NCBI GenBank assembly: GCA_902475785.1
Contig: CABSAN010000004.1
Span: forward strand, 20,943 to 84,942
Source of the DNA: an uncultured Collinsella sp.
GTDB lineage: Bacteria; Actinomycetota; Coriobacteriia; Coriobacteriales; Coriobacteriaceae
DNA: 64,000 bases
Reading direction: 5' to 3'
Below, in pieces: positions 14,553 through 23,259 of the stretch (positions within the stretch are counted from its first letter, which is position 1; every line of letters starts with the position of its first letter). The translations under genes were made by a program, and so were the position numbers. The notes below the pieces were generated by a model. It did not search any database and was not told the origin of the DNA. It saw nothing but the letters and a program-made list of their open reading frames with translations.

Positions 14553-14690
14553 TAGTGCGCATTTGTGCGTATTTGCGTGCGCAGGATTGCGTGATCATGC
14601 GTGTATATGCGCCGTCTGCGGTTGTATTTTGACCGTTTGGCGGTTATATACGCAGAAGTACGCACATACACGCGTATTTGTGCGAATATA
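14553..14690 (+). promoter_or_regulatory. Helically phased TGCG/CGCA array upstream of dehydrogenase-deoR operon
   Basis: TGCG occurs at 14556, 14566, 14574, 14578, 14588, 14598, 14608 and 14617. CGCA or CGCG occurs at 14651, 14661 and 14671, then TGCG at 14681. Most steps are 10 bases, close to one helical turn. The two halves have opposite sense, separated by about 30 bases. The array lies just upstream of the Gfo/Idh/MocA gene and its DeoR regulator, so it may be the regulator's operator region. Confidence 0.55.
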
Positions 14691-14734
14691 TAGCTGTCAG
14701 AATTGAAAGACTTTTCACGACGCAGGAGGCATTC

Positions 14735-15814
14735 ATGGCAGATTCCAAGCAGGTTCCACTCGACTCCGCGGCAGCCGCAAAGGCGGCGTTCGCTTCGGTT
14801 CAGGACAAGCCGTTCCCTAACGACATCTTTACGGCACCCGAGCTCCGCTGGGCCGTGATCGGTTGCGGTGTTATCGCCAACCAAATGGCGCAGTCCCTCG
14901 CTCTGGCCGGTCGCAAGCTCGCGGGTGTCGCCAACCGTACGCCGTCCAAGGCCCAGGCTTTTGCCGAGCAGTATGGTGTCGAGAAGGTGTACGAGACGGT
15001 TGAGGACCTCTACGCCGATCCGGACATCGACGCCGTCTATATCACCACGCCGCACAACACGCATATCACCTATCTGCGTGCCGCGCTGGCTGCCGGCAAG
15101 CACGTGCTCTGCGAGAAGGCCATTACCCTCAACTCTGCCGAGCTCGACGAGGCCCGTGCCATCGCCGACGAGCACAACGTGGTCCTTATGGATGCCACCA
15201 CGGTGCTCCACATGCCGTTGTATCAGGAGCTGCGCCGTCGCATGGATGCAGGCGACTTTGGCCGCATGAACCTCGCCCAGCTCAACTTTGGCAGCTATAA
15301 GGAGTACGGTGACCTGACCAACCGCTTCTACAACCGTAGTCTTGCCGGCGGCGCCATGCTCGACATTGGCGTGTATGCGCTCTCCGTCATGCGCCTATTT
15401 ATGGCCAGCCAACCCGCCGAGGTCGTCTCGCTGGGCAATACCTGTGAGACCGGTGTCGACGTTGCGGGCGGCATTGTCTGCCGTAACGCCGAGCAGCAGC
15501 TGGGCGTCGTGAGCCTTACGCTCCACTCCAAGCAGCCCAAGCGCTCGGTTATCAGCTTCGATAAGTGCTATATCGAGGTCAACGAGTATCCGCGCGCCGA
15601 CCATGCGACCATCGTGTGGACTGCGGACGGTCACCGTGAGGAGGTCCACGCTGGCACCGAAGCCTACGCACTGTGCTACGAGATGGCCGACCTGGAGAAG
15701 GCCGTTGCCGGCGATGATTCGAAGCGCGAGCTGCTGGATTATGCTTCTGATGTTATGGAGCTTATGACCAAGCTTCGCGCCGACTGGGGAGTCGTGTACC
15801 CCGAGGAGGAGTAA
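14735..15814 (+). CDS. Gfo/Idh/MocA family NAD(P)-dependent oxidoreductase
   Basis: This family oxidises or reduces sugars, inositols and related polyols with NAD(P). The 359-residue protein has the Rossmann start AVIGCGVIANQMAQSLALAG, the YITTPHNTHITY segment and CEKAITLN, equivalent to the catalytic-lysine E-K-P motif, followed by the C-terminal substrate domain (GGAMLDIGVYALSVMRLFMA). The start at 14735 has GGAGG upstream; the frame is open 19 codons further but into the repeat array. It precedes a DeoR-family regulator by three bases, implying co-transcription. The substrate is not determined by sequence. Confidence 0.9.
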   Translation: MADSKQVPLDSAAAAKAAFASVQDKPFPNDIFTAPELRWAVIGCGVIANQMAQSLALAGRKLAGVANRTPSKAQAFAEQYGVEKVYETVEDLYADPDIDAVYITTPHNTHITYLRAALAAGKHVLCEKAITLNSAELDEARAIADEHNVVLMDATTVLHMPLYQELRRRMDAGDFGRMNLAQLNFGSYKEYGDLTNRFYNRSLAGGAMLDIGVYALSVMRLFMASQPAEVVSLGNTCETGVDVAGGIVCRNAEQQLGVVSLTLHSKQPKRSVISFDKCYIEVNEYPRADHATIVWTADGHREEVHAGTEAYALCYEMADLEKAVAGDDSKRELLDYASDVMELMTKLRADWGVVYPEEE

Positions 15815-15817
15815 GCG

Positions 15818-16564
15818 ATGCTTGCGGAAGATAGGCTCAACGCAATCGTGTCGATGGTGCAGCAGGCCGGCTCGGTTACCGTACCGGAGCTTGCTGAAGC
15901 CCTGGGCGTGACACCGTCCACCATTCGGCGCGACTTGCAGACGCTCGACCGCGCACACCGTATCGCCAAGGTGCACGGAGGCGCGACGAGTCTGGAGCGC
16001 GCGCACGTGACGCGCGACCTGACGATCAGCGAGCGCAGTGATCTCCATAACGATGACAAGGAGCGCATCTGCGCCCGTGCGGCGGCGCTTGTGGAGCCCG
16101 AGGGCTTTGTGTACATCGATTCAGGTTCGACGACGCTTAGGCTCATCGAGCATCTTCCGCGCCTTGAGGGCGTCACCTATGTGACCGATTCTGTGCTCCA
16201 TGCTCAGCACCTCGCTCTGCGCGGCATGCGCACCGTGGTGCTGGGCGGCGAGCTCAAGCCCGAGACCGAGGCGCTCGTCGGTCCCGACGCCTTGGCAACC
16301 CTGGACCGCTATAACTTCAACTGCGGCTTTTGGGGTTCCAATGGCATCGCCGCCGAGCAAGGTCTCACCACACCGGATATCGAGGAAGCGCAAGTCAAGC
16401 GTATCTCGATGCGCCATACCGCCAAACGCTTCGTAATCTCAGACGCCAGCAAATTCGGCATGGTGGCGCCCGTCAAGTTCGCGGACTTCCGCGACGCAAC
16501 GATTATTACCGCGGGCGAGGTGCCAGCCAAGTACCAGTCGATGGACAACGTCATCACGGTCTAG
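15818..16564 (+). CDS. DeoR/GlpR family transcriptional regulator
   Basis: The 248-residue protein has an N-terminal DeoR helix-turn-helix (VTVPELAEALGVTPSTIRRD, about residues 19-38) and the sugar-phosphate-binding DeoRC domain, with YIDSGSTTLRLIEHLP and GFWGSNGIAAEQGLTTPD. Such proteins usually repress a nearby sugar operon and release DNA on binding a phosphosugar. It is coupled to the upstream dehydrogenase gene; the phased TGCG array upstream of that gene is a plausible target. Confidence 0.93.
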   Translation: MLAEDRLNAIVSMVQQAGSVTVPELAEALGVTPSTIRRDLQTLDRAHRIAKVHGGATSLERAHVTRDLTISERSDLHNDDKERICARAAALVEPEGFVYIDSGSTTLRLIEHLPRLEGVTYVTDSVLHAQHLALRGMRTVVLGGELKPETEALVGPDALATLDRYNFNCGFWGSNGIAAEQGLTTPDIEEAQVKRISMRHTAKRFVISDASKFGMVAPVKFADFRDATIITAGEVPAKYQSMDNVITV

Positions 16565-16580
16565 CGACAGGGCAAGGCCA

Positions 16581-16619
16581 AAGCCACCACCAAGGTGCCT
16601 GTCCCCATTGTGGTGGTTT
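16581..16619. terminator. Hairpin between convergent deoR and rluA-like genes
   Basis: AAGCCACCAC (16581-16590) pairs with GTGGTGGTTT (16610-16619) with one wobble; the loop contains CTGTCCCC. It sits between two genes that converge and reaches into the stop codon of the minus-strand gene. It probably serves as a terminator for deoR. Confidence 0.5.
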
Positions 16620-17277
16620 AGGGCTCCCAGGGGCAGGGGGCTTCGATGTGGATGTGCTCACCGGTTACGGGATGCGTAAAGGACACGCTGTGGGCATGGA
16701 GCATCAGGCCGCAGGGGCGCGGCGTTCCGTACAGGTCGTCGCCAACCAGGGGATGGCGCTCGCTTGCCAGATGCACACGGATTTGGTGCTTGCGGCCGGT
16801 GAGCAGCTCGACATCGATATACGAGCGCGTGGGCAGGCCACGACGGCTCTTAAGACGCTTGAGCACCTTCACGCGCGTCTGAGACGGCTTGCCGCTGGCG
16901 CCGACGCGCATCTTGCGGCTGTCGTGACGGTTGCGGGCGATGGGCTTGTCGATGAGCTTTTCGTTCCAGTCGATTTTGCCTTCGGCGAGCGCCAGGTAGT
17001 GCTTTTCGAAAGCGTGGTCGATGACCATCTGGTCAAAGGCGGGCTGCGTCTGCTTGTCGAGCGAGAACAACACCACGCCGGTGGTGTCACGGTCCAAGCG
17101 GTTGAGCGGCTGCATGTCGGTCGCGGCAAAGCCGTCGCCCATCGCCAGCAGCAGGTCGCTGGCGTAGTCGGTGAGCGTGCGCTCGCCGGTGCCGTCGCCG
17201 TGGACGATCATGCCGGCGGGCTTGTCGATGGCCATGAGCCAGGCGTCGCAGTAGAGGACTTGAGGTTCTTCGTTCAC
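16618..17277 (-). CDS. RluA-family RNA pseudouridine synthase
   Basis: The 219-residue protein converts uridine to pseudouridine in rRNA or tRNA. It carries VLYCDAWLMAIDKPAGMIVH and the catalytic motif PLNRLDRDTTGVVLF with the active-site Asp. HKYLAL-type (here EKHYLALAEGK) and TGRKHQIRVHLA segments also fit. There is no N-terminal S4 domain, so it is the short RluA/YqcB-like form. It starts 15 bases after the stop of the U32 gene on the same strand, so both are probably co-transcribed; a shared role in RNA modification is possible. Confidence 0.93.
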   Translation of the reverse strand: MNEEPQVLYCDAWLMAIDKPAGMIVHGDGTGERTLTDYASDLLLAMGDGFAATDMQPLNRLDRDTTGVVLFSLDKQTQPAFDQMVIDHAFEKHYLALAEGKIDWNEKLIDKPIARNRHDSRKMRVGASGKPSQTRVKVLKRLKSRRGLPTRSYIDVELLTGRKHQIRVHLASERHPLVGDDLYGTPRPCGLMLHAHSVSFTHPVTGEHIHIEAPCPWEP

Positions 17278-17292
17278 GTGTAAGCCTTTCGG

Positions 17293-19785
17293 TTAGCTGA
17301 TTCCCACAAACATGCAGCCCGAGGTCGCCCCGCGTAGGCGGGCGGCGGGCTTGCGGCCGGCCCGCGCTGCTTCGACGGCACGACGGACACGGGCGACGGC
17401 ACGGCCCACCTCATCCGTCTCGAGCAGTGTTCCGTCCACCATGAGGCGACGCACGCCGGCATCGAGCAGCTGAGGAACCTGCGGCGTGAGGTCGATGGGG
17501 TAGGCATCGTACAGGCGAGAGCGGCCGTGGATGTCGGTGCGGACGGGCATGACCTTTCCGTCGATATTCTTGAGCGAGAGCTTGCGGGCACGCAGGCGGC
17601 AGTTGGCACAATCGTGGATGCAGCCGTTGGCAACCTGCAGAATGCAATGCTCGCTTGTCATGACCCGGGGGCGGCCAAAGACGGTGATGCCCAGAGCCGC
17701 GGGCGCGGCGGCGCCGAGCGAGACAATCTCGTCGAGCGTGATCTCGGGCGAGAGCCAAAACGCACCGGCTCCGCGCTCGGCAAGCGCCTCCATGCAGGGC
17801 GTGTTGTGCACCGGCAGGCAAGAGCGAATCTCGACCGTGGCGCCGGCCTGCGCGGCTACGGCGAGCTCGGAGATATTGCCGACGGCGACGGTGGCTCCGG
17901 CATTGATCCAGGGATCGACGCGCTCGTGGTCAACGGCGCGGCAGACCTCGTCGAGTACGGGTACGATGCCCTGCTCAAACGCATCGGCGGGGGAGAGCTC
18001 GGCCGCATCGAGCGCGTCGGTGGTCATGTAGATGCGCGTTGCACCCTCCGCGCGGGCTGCCTCGGCGGTCTCGAGCGAGGTGACGGTGACGCAGATCTGC
18101 GGCTCATCGCGGTAGTGCTCGGGCATGGGGCGTGTACATTTGTCGAGTACCGGCAACTCGAGCGTTTTCGCGCGCTCCTCATACGGTGCCAGAATGGCCT
18201 TCTCCAGCGCTTTGCAGGCGGCGGCGCGCACCTTGTGCACAGCGGAGAAGCCCATGCCGCAGCCCTCATCGAGCGCCACCTCAAAGCTCGCAGCCTCAAA
18301 GGGAGAGGAGCCCATGCGCCCGACGTGCTCCACCAGATCGGATGCCTCGACGGCGCGGGTCTTGGCAGCCTCGACGGTAAAGCCCGTGGCCGTGGCCGTA
18401 AGCGAAGGGTCGTCGCAGCAGGTGAGCGTAACGGCAAACGGTTCGCCCAGACGCGCCACAACGGACACGTCTACGGCGCGGCGGCGCAGCACATCGCGCT
18501 TGAGCGCGGCGCCGGCGGCGTCAATGGCACGCTGACTGCGAATCACGCGCACGCGGCAGCCCTTGGGCATGCTACGGGGCACGCGACATTCGATGATGTC
18601 GCCTGCGGCGGCATCATCGGCGGCGATGGTGGTTAGGAACTGGTCAAACTCATCGTCGTGACGAAGCTCCAGCAGGTCGCCCTTGCCCACGGGCTCAAAC
18701 AGCTCAATACGGGCGATGGCAGCGCGGCGACGGCGGTCGTCGGGCTTGAGCCCGCGCACGTCGCGGTTGGCCAGGCGGCTGCCGAGCACTGTGCCCACGA
18801 TCTGGCCGCGGTTGTTGGAGCGCTCGTAGCTCATCATCTCGTCACCCGAGGTACCGTCTTGGTAGGCGTGCGTAAAGTCGCGGTTAAAGCAGCGCTTGAG
18901 TTGGCGCTGGCGAGCGGCGTCCTCGTCCTTATCTACGGCGACCCCGGCCAGTATGTCATCAATCTGATGACGATACACGTCGACGATGGAGTACACATAA
19001 TCGGGGGCCTTCATGCGGCCCTCGAGCTTGAGCGATGCGGCGCCGGCGTCATACAGACGGCGAACAAGCTGCGAAGTGTTGGTGTCGCGCGGGCACAGCG
19101 CGCGCTCGCGACCGGCAGGGGAGAGCGAGCGGCCGTTCTCGTCGATCAGCTCGTAAGGCAGGCGGCAGGGCTGAGCGCACATGCCGCGGTTGGCCGAGCG
19201 GCCCGCCATGGCAAAGCTCGACAGCAGGCACAGACCCGAGTAGCAAAAGCAGATGGCACCGTGGCTAAAGACCTCCAGGTCCACATCGGGCGCGGCGTTG
19301 TGAATGGCGGTGATCTCGTCGATGGAGAGCTCGCGCGAGAGAGTCACGCGGTCGGCGCCCTGCTCGCGGCACCAGATAGTCCCACGGTCATCGTGGATGT
19401 TCGCCTGGGTCGAGATGTGCGTCTCGATGCCGGGCATGGTGCGCTTGACCTCAAAGAACAGGCCCCAGTCCTGGATAATGAAGGCGTCGGCGCCCAGCGT
19501 GGAGCAGCGATGGATGAGTTGCAGCGCATCGCCCATCTCGGACTGCTTGATGACGATGTTGACCGTGACGTAGACGCGCGACCCGGCCAGGTGTGCAGCA
19601 CGGCAGGCCTGCTCAAAGGCCTCGTCGGTAAAGTTGGTGGCCTTGCGGCGGGCGTTGAAGCTGCCCATGCCGCAGTAGATGGCGTCTGCCCCGGCAGCGA
19701 GTGCGGCGGCAAAGGGCTCCGGGCCTCCGGCGGGGGCCAAGAGCTCGGGTCTGCGGTTGGTGGTTCGACTGGCGGTTGCGGTCAT
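17293..19785 (-). CDS. U32-family protein (RlhA/TrhP-like) with DUF3656-type extension
   Basis: The 830-residue protein begins with the U32 core PELLAPAGGPEPFAAALAAG and DAIYCGMGSFNARRKATNF. The Cys-rich signature is present as HGAICFCYSGLCLLSS and RGMCAQPCRLPYELI, followed by LEGRMKAPDYVYSIVDVYR. A second Cys cluster near residue 740 (HCILQVANGCIHDCANC) may bind an Fe-S cluster. U32 proteins such as RlhA and TrhP take part in RNA hydroxylation using prephenate, although older annotation calls them collagenase-like peptidases. A shorter paralogue occurs at 61908-63878. It is followed closely by an RNA pseudouridine synthase gene, consistent with an RNA role. Confidence 0.9.
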   Translation of the reverse strand: MTATASRTTNRRPELLAPAGGPEPFAAALAAGADAIYCGMGSFNARRKATNFTDEAFEQACRAAHLAGSRVYVTVNIVIKQSEMGDALQLIHRCSTLGADAFIIQDWGLFFEVKRTMPGIETHISTQANIHDDRGTIWCREQGADRVTLSRELSIDEITAIHNAAPDVDLEVFSHGAICFCYSGLCLLSSFAMAGRSANRGMCAQPCRLPYELIDENGRSLSPAGRERALCPRDTNTSQLVRRLYDAGAASLKLEGRMKAPDYVYSIVDVYRHQIDDILAGVAVDKDEDAARQRQLKRCFNRDFTHAYQDGTSGDEMMSYERSNNRGQIVGTVLGSRLANRDVRGLKPDDRRRRAAIARIELFEPVGKGDLLELRHDDEFDQFLTTIAADDAAAGDIIECRVPRSMPKGCRVRVIRSQRAIDAAGAALKRDVLRRRAVDVSVVARLGEPFAVTLTCCDDPSLTATATGFTVEAAKTRAVEASDLVEHVGRMGSSPFEAASFEVALDEGCGMGFSAVHKVRAAACKALEKAILAPYEERAKTLELPVLDKCTRPMPEHYRDEPQICVTVTSLETAEAARAEGATRIYMTTDALDAAELSPADAFEQGIVPVLDEVCRAVDHERVDPWINAGATVAVGNISELAVAAQAGATVEIRSCLPVHNTPCMEALAERGAGAFWLSPEITLDEIVSLGAAAPAALGITVFGRPRVMTSEHCILQVANGCIHDCANCRLRARKLSLKNIDGKVMPVRTDIHGRSRLYDAYPIDLTPQVPQLLDAGVRRLMVDGTLLETDEVGRAVARVRRAVEAARAGRKPAARLRGATSGCMFVGIS

Positions 19786-19891
19786 ATCCTGCCTTTCAAA
19801 ATGCTCAGATACTCAAAAGTATAGTGGTGCTGTTGCGGTGGACGAGCCCTGTGGCCCAAGCAGGATAAAGTCTTCAGCAGCCCTTGCAGCA

Positions 19892-19963
19892 AAAATGATC
19901 CGTTTCCCTCCGTCCCCAGCGGATCAGGTGATCCATGGGGGACGGAGGGAAACGGATCATTTT
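19892..19963. repeat. 72-base palindrome with 26-bp perfect arms
   Basis: The arms 19892-19917 and 19938-19963 are perfectly complementary (core CCGTTTCCCTCCGTCCCC). The 20-base loop holds another small hairpin, GGATCA-GG-TGATCC. It lies in a region between divergent genes, so termination is not its obvious role. A 26-base half copy, with three differences, is at 20623-20648, pointing to a dispersed repeat family. Confidence 0.8.
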
Positions 19964-20164
19964 GAACTTCACCGTCCGGTCATGCCGTTCAGCGGCCGAC
20001 AGGCGCCGTTGGGCGATAAATTATTCTCGCAACGTGATAATAATCTTGCATCGCGCGGAAACCTTGAGTACTATCCCAAATCAAGCGCGGTGTTCAGACC
20101 GAATTGTGCCTCCCGGTGTGAACACCGCGCTCACGCTCTCTCAATTGATCGTAAGGAGAAAAAC

Positions 20165-20542
20165 ATGAGCAAGACCGTCGTGTCTTCCGATAACGCACCC
20201 GCAGCTATTGGCCCGTATTCCCCCGGCATCCAGACCGGCAACATGGTGTTCCTGTCCGGCCAGCTGGGCATCGACCCCGCAACCGGCAAGATGCCCGAGG
20301 GCGTCGAGGCCCAGGCTAAGCAGTCCCTTGCTAACGTCGAGGCCCTGCTGACCGCTGCCGGCGCCACCTTTGCCGATGTCGTCAAGACCACGGTCTACCT
20401 GGCCGACATCGCCGACTTCGCTGCCGTGAACGAGATCTACGCCTCCAAGTTCGAGGCTCCGTTCCCCGCGCGCAGCGCTTTCCAGGTTGCCGCCCTTCCG
20501 GCCGGCGGTCTGGTCGAGATCGAGGTCGTCGCCGCTCTCTAA
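20165..20542 (+). CDS. ridA: RidA/YjgF family reactive-imine deaminase
   Basis: RidA hydrolyses reactive enamine/imine intermediates such as 2-aminoacrylate, which PLP-dependent lyases release. The 125-residue length is typical. Motifs include AIGPYSPGIQTGNMVFLSGQ, the middle VKTTVYLADIADFAAVNEIY and the C-terminal PARSAFQVAALPAGGLVEIE, with the conserved Arg and Glu. An AAGGAG site precedes the ATG at 20165; the frame extends upstream without similarity. Its presence near a purine cluster that includes diaminopropionate ammonia-lyase, an aminoacrylate-generating enzyme, is suggestive. Confidence 0.95.
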   Translation: MSKTVVSSDNAPAAIGPYSPGIQTGNMVFLSGQLGIDPATGKMPEGVEAQAKQSLANVEALLTAAGATFADVVKTTVYLADIADFAAVNEIYASKFEAPFPARSAFQVAALPAGGLVEIEVVAAL

Positions 20543-20572
20543 GGCGTTGGCGAAAACAAAACATGACATGCA

Positions 20573-20606
20573 AAAAGACCCTGCAGTGCGAGCTGCAGGG
20601 TCTTTT
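20573..20606 (+). terminator. Intrinsic terminator after ridA
   Basis: AAAAGACCCTGCAG (20573-20586) pairs perfectly with CTGCAGGGTCTTTT (20593-20606) across a six-base loop. It lies 30 bases after ridA and its symmetry allows it to act on the converging minus-strand gene too. Confidence 0.9.
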
Positions 20607-20622
20607 ATCAAGCGATGCGACA

Positions 20623-20648
20623 AAAATAATCCGTTTCCCCTCGTCCCC
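20623..20648 (+). repeat. Half copy of the 26-base palindrome arm
   Basis: This segment matches the left arm of the palindrome at 19892-19917 at 23 of 26 positions (core CCGTTTCCCCTCGTCCCC). No second arm is present. It sits just past the 3' end of the DauR-like gene. Confidence 0.6.
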
Positions 20649-20660
20649 AAGGGACCACGT

Positions 20661-21323
20661 TTAGCCTTCCTTGCGGACTTTTTGCAGGTAGCGGTAGACG
20701 CTGGGCTCCGAGATGCCCAACGCGGTGGCGGCGCAGGCCACGGCGCCCTTGAGCATGAACACCCCGTTGCCGTTGAGGTGGCGAATGACGTCCACGCGGT
20801 CGCTCTGACCAAGCGAAGCTACATCCAGCCCGCGAGCGCTCAGCAACTCGGAAATACTGCGGTCGATAAGCTCCTGTGTAGACTCCGAAAGGCTTTCGAC
20901 CTCGATAGGGGCGGGCTCCGTGCGCGTGGGTCCCGCGTCGAAGCACGCCATGAGCTGCTGCGCCATGGCGTTGATGGAGCGCACGGTCGAGAGGTCGGTG
21001 TTGACGCAGAGCATACCGACGATCTCGCCATTCTCGCGGATAAAGAACGTCGCGGACTCCAACGTCTTGCCACCGGCGCCGCGCCCTTTATAGCCCGTAA
21101 TAAACGGCAGGTCGCGATACTTGGCGTCGTGCATGATCTTGAGCGCCAGATCGGTGGCGGGGCCGCCGACCTTGCGGCCGCTCACGATGCCGTTGCGAAT
21201 ATCGACAATGGCGTGGTCGGGATCCGAGAAATCGTGCAGCACGATTTCGCTGTTCTTACCGAGTACCTGCTCCAGGAAATCGACCATCGGCAAAAAACGA
21301 CGTACGGTCTCGTTCACGGGCAA
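20661..21323 (-). CDS. DauR/YheO-like PAS and helix-turn-helix regulator (first copy)
   Basis: The 220-residue protein has a YheO-like PAS domain (EIVLHDFSDPDHAIVDIRNG, then GRKVGGPATDLAL) and a C-terminal helix-turn-helix region with AATALGISEPSVYRYLQKVR. E. coli DauR is a characterised relative that controls D-arginine use; the ligand here is unknown. It is transcribed away from the xanthine/uracil permease gene, from which it is separated by a 345-base AT-rich region, so it probably regulates the first purine block. A paralogue at 35695-36348 has the same position relative to the second purine block. Confidence 0.88.
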   Translation of the reverse strand: MPVNETVRRFLPMVDFLEQVLGKNSEIVLHDFSDPDHAIVDIRNGIVSGRKVGGPATDLALKIMHDAKYRDLPFITGYKGRGAGGKTLESATFFIRENGEIVGMLCVNTDLSTVRSINAMAQQLMACFDAGPTRTEPAPIEVESLSESTQELIDRSISELLSARGLDVASLGQSDRVDVIRHLNGNGVFMLKGAVACAATALGISEPSVYRYLQKVRKEG

Positions 21324-21668
21324 CTCCTTTGGGTTCTATCGAAGTGTTCATAACAATTTTTTATCATGGTAACACGCTGCTCATCATCTCGTATATCCGC
21401 AGGTACATTGCGTAATACAGACGAACGGTAGGAATTTGGCGGTAAACGGTTGACCAAAAGAAAAGTTAGATGTTATTTTGACCAGACACTTTCCTGACCT
21501 GCGGAAATGCGTTATCTCAGCTCAAGAATAGTCTGATAACAAAAAATTATTATTGAGAATGAGAATCATCTTTAATACGATATGCAACGAAGGCACAACC
21601 TCAACCCCGCACTGCGTCACAATAGAGCGTTAGATGCGAAAACAACTATTTCGAGGATTGGTGGTCAA
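21324..21668 (+). promoter_or_regulatory. Divergent promoter region of the permease operon, with Fur-like box
   Basis: This 345-base AT-rich spacer has no gene. A good promoter for the permease is TTGAGA (21553-21558), a 17-base spacer and TACGAT (21576-21581). The spacer holds GAGAATGAGAATCATC, which matches the Fur-box consensus at 14 of 19 positions when aligned from 21555. TTGACCA also occurs twice, near 21449 and 21477. The metal regulation idea is inference. Confidence 0.5.
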
Positions 21669-23063
21669 ATGACCCAGGAGACGGTTAAGAACGGCACTGA
21701 AGCCCTGTTCACTCGTGAAGGCATGCCTCCCGTTAAGGAAATGATCCCGTGTGCCCTTCAGCACGTACTGGCTTCGTTTGCCGGTATCATCACCCCGGCG
21801 GTCATCATGGCCGGCGTCTACGGCTTTAATAGCCAGCAGAGCACCGACATCATCCAGGTCGCGCTCATTCTTTCGGCAATCGACACGGCCCTTCAGGCCT
21901 TTGCCCCCTTCCGTCGCATCGGCGGCGGCCTGCCCATCGTCATGGGCGTTTCGTTCGCGTTCCTCCCGGCCCTCCAGGCCATGGGTGCCTCGGGCTTTAG
22001 CTTTGGTGCGCTGCTGGGCGGCGAGATCGTCGGCGGCGCCGTCGCGGTCCTCTTTGGTCTGGCTTACAGCAAGATCAAGTGGCTGTTCCCGCCCGTCGTG
22101 ACCGGTACGGTCATCTTCTCCATTGGCGTCTCTCTCTATCCCACGGCCGTCAAGTACATGGCCGGCGGTATGGGTACGCCGCTGTGGGGCACCCCGCAGG
22201 CATGGTGCGTCGCTCTTATCACCTTTGCCGTCGTCTTTGCGCTCGCCAACTTTGGCAAGGGCACGCTCAAGCTGGGCTCCGTATTCTTTGGCATGATCGT
22301 TGGCATGATCGTCTCCATCCCCTTTGGCATGATCGACTTCTCCAGCGTCGCCACCGCTCAGGTCTTCGCCCTTCCCAAGCTCATGCCCTACGCGCTCGAG
22401 TTTGATCCCGAGGTCTGCATTACCCTCGCCGTCGTGTTCCCCATGGTTGCCATTCAGGTTATCGGTGACGTCTCTGCTGCCTGCCTGGGCTCCATCGACC
22501 GTATGCCCACCGAGCGCGAGCTCTCCGGTGCTATCGTGTCCCAGGGCCTCACCTCTATGGTCGGCGGCCTGCTGGGCGGTCTTCCCACCAGCGCTCTTGG
22601 CCAGAACGTGGGCATCATCTGCTCCAACAAGGTCGTCAACAAGTGGGTCTTTGTGATCATCGCGGCCGTCTTTGCCATCGCCGGTCTGTTCCCGCAGCTC
22701 TCTGCCGTGCTCTCCGCCATCCCGCAGCCTGTCATCGGCGGCGCGACCGTCGGCGTCTTTGGCACCATCACCATGAACGGTGTGCGCATGTTCACCCGCG
22801 AGGGCCTCACGCAGCGTACTACCACCATCGTCGGTACCTCCGTTGTCTTTGGCCTGGGTATCTGGATGGCCAGCGGTTGCCTTGCCGGCGAGGGCATGCC
22901 CACCTGGGTGTCCACCGTCATCGGCTCCAACGCCGTGACCCCCACCGCCATCATGGCCATTGTCCTTAACCTGATCCTTCCGCAGACGCCGGTCGTGGCT
23001 CAGCACATCGATGCCGCCAAGGATGCCGCTGTGGATCTGGTCTTGCCTGAGAGCAAGAAGTAA
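21669..23063 (+). CDS. Nucleobase:cation symporter-2 family xanthine/uracil permease
   Basis: The 464-residue membrane protein imports purine or pyrimidine bases. NCS2 features are PCALQHVLASFAGIITPAVI near the start, FPPVVTGTVIFSIGVSLYP in the middle, SALGQNVGIICSNKVVNKW (containing the Q-N-x-G signature) and VIGGATVGVFGTITMNGVRM. About twelve to fourteen hydrophobic segments are expected. The start at 21669 gives the usual N-terminus; the frame is open 29 codons further upstream into the promoter. It is the first gene of the block with ssnA, ygfK and xdhD, so xanthine or urate is the likely cargo. Confidence 0.93.
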   Translation: MTQETVKNGTEALFTREGMPPVKEMIPCALQHVLASFAGIITPAVIMAGVYGFNSQQSTDIIQVALILSAIDTALQAFAPFRRIGGGLPIVMGVSFAFLPALQAMGASGFSFGALLGGEIVGGAVAVLFGLAYSKIKWLFPPVVTGTVIFSIGVSLYPTAVKYMAGGMGTPLWGTPQAWCVALITFAVVFALANFGKGTLKLGSVFFGMIVGMIVSIPFGMIDFSSVATAQVFALPKLMPYALEFDPEVCITLAVVFPMVAIQVIGDVSAACLGSIDRMPTERELSGAIVSQGLTSMVGGLLGGLPTSALGQNVGIICSNKVVNKWVFVIIAAVFAIAGLFPQLSAVLSAIPQPVIGGATVGVFGTITMNGVRMFTREGLTQRTTTIVGTSVVFGLGIWMASGCLAGEGMPTWVSTVIGSNAVTPTAIMAIVLNLILPQTPVVAQHIDAAKDAAVDLVLPESKK

Positions 23064-23259
23064 CCAATTCGGTGCTATTCGTCGGCGGACGTATCGCCTC
23101 GTCCGCCGACGTCATGCGGCGATAGGCCGCACTTCAAAGGGCTTGTCCCTTTGGTGAAGCGTTGACGGGAGAGGGCCCGTTTCCGGTGTAGGCCGGCGCT
23201 TCGCACTTCCGCCATGTCAGAGGTGTCAAACCCCGCCTCTGATGTTGAAGGGAGCATTT
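23064..23259 (+). promoter_or_regulatory. Stem-loop-rich spacer before ssnA
   Basis: The 196-base spacer can form a row of hairpins. CGTCGGCGGAC pairs with GTCCGCCGACG (about 23081-23112), TGCGGC with GCCGCA (about 23115-23131), CAAAGGG with CCCTTTG, and CAGAGG with CCTCTG (23218-23241). No T-tract follows them. They may be processing or stability elements within one transcript, or an unrecognised RNA regulator. Confidence 0.45.
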
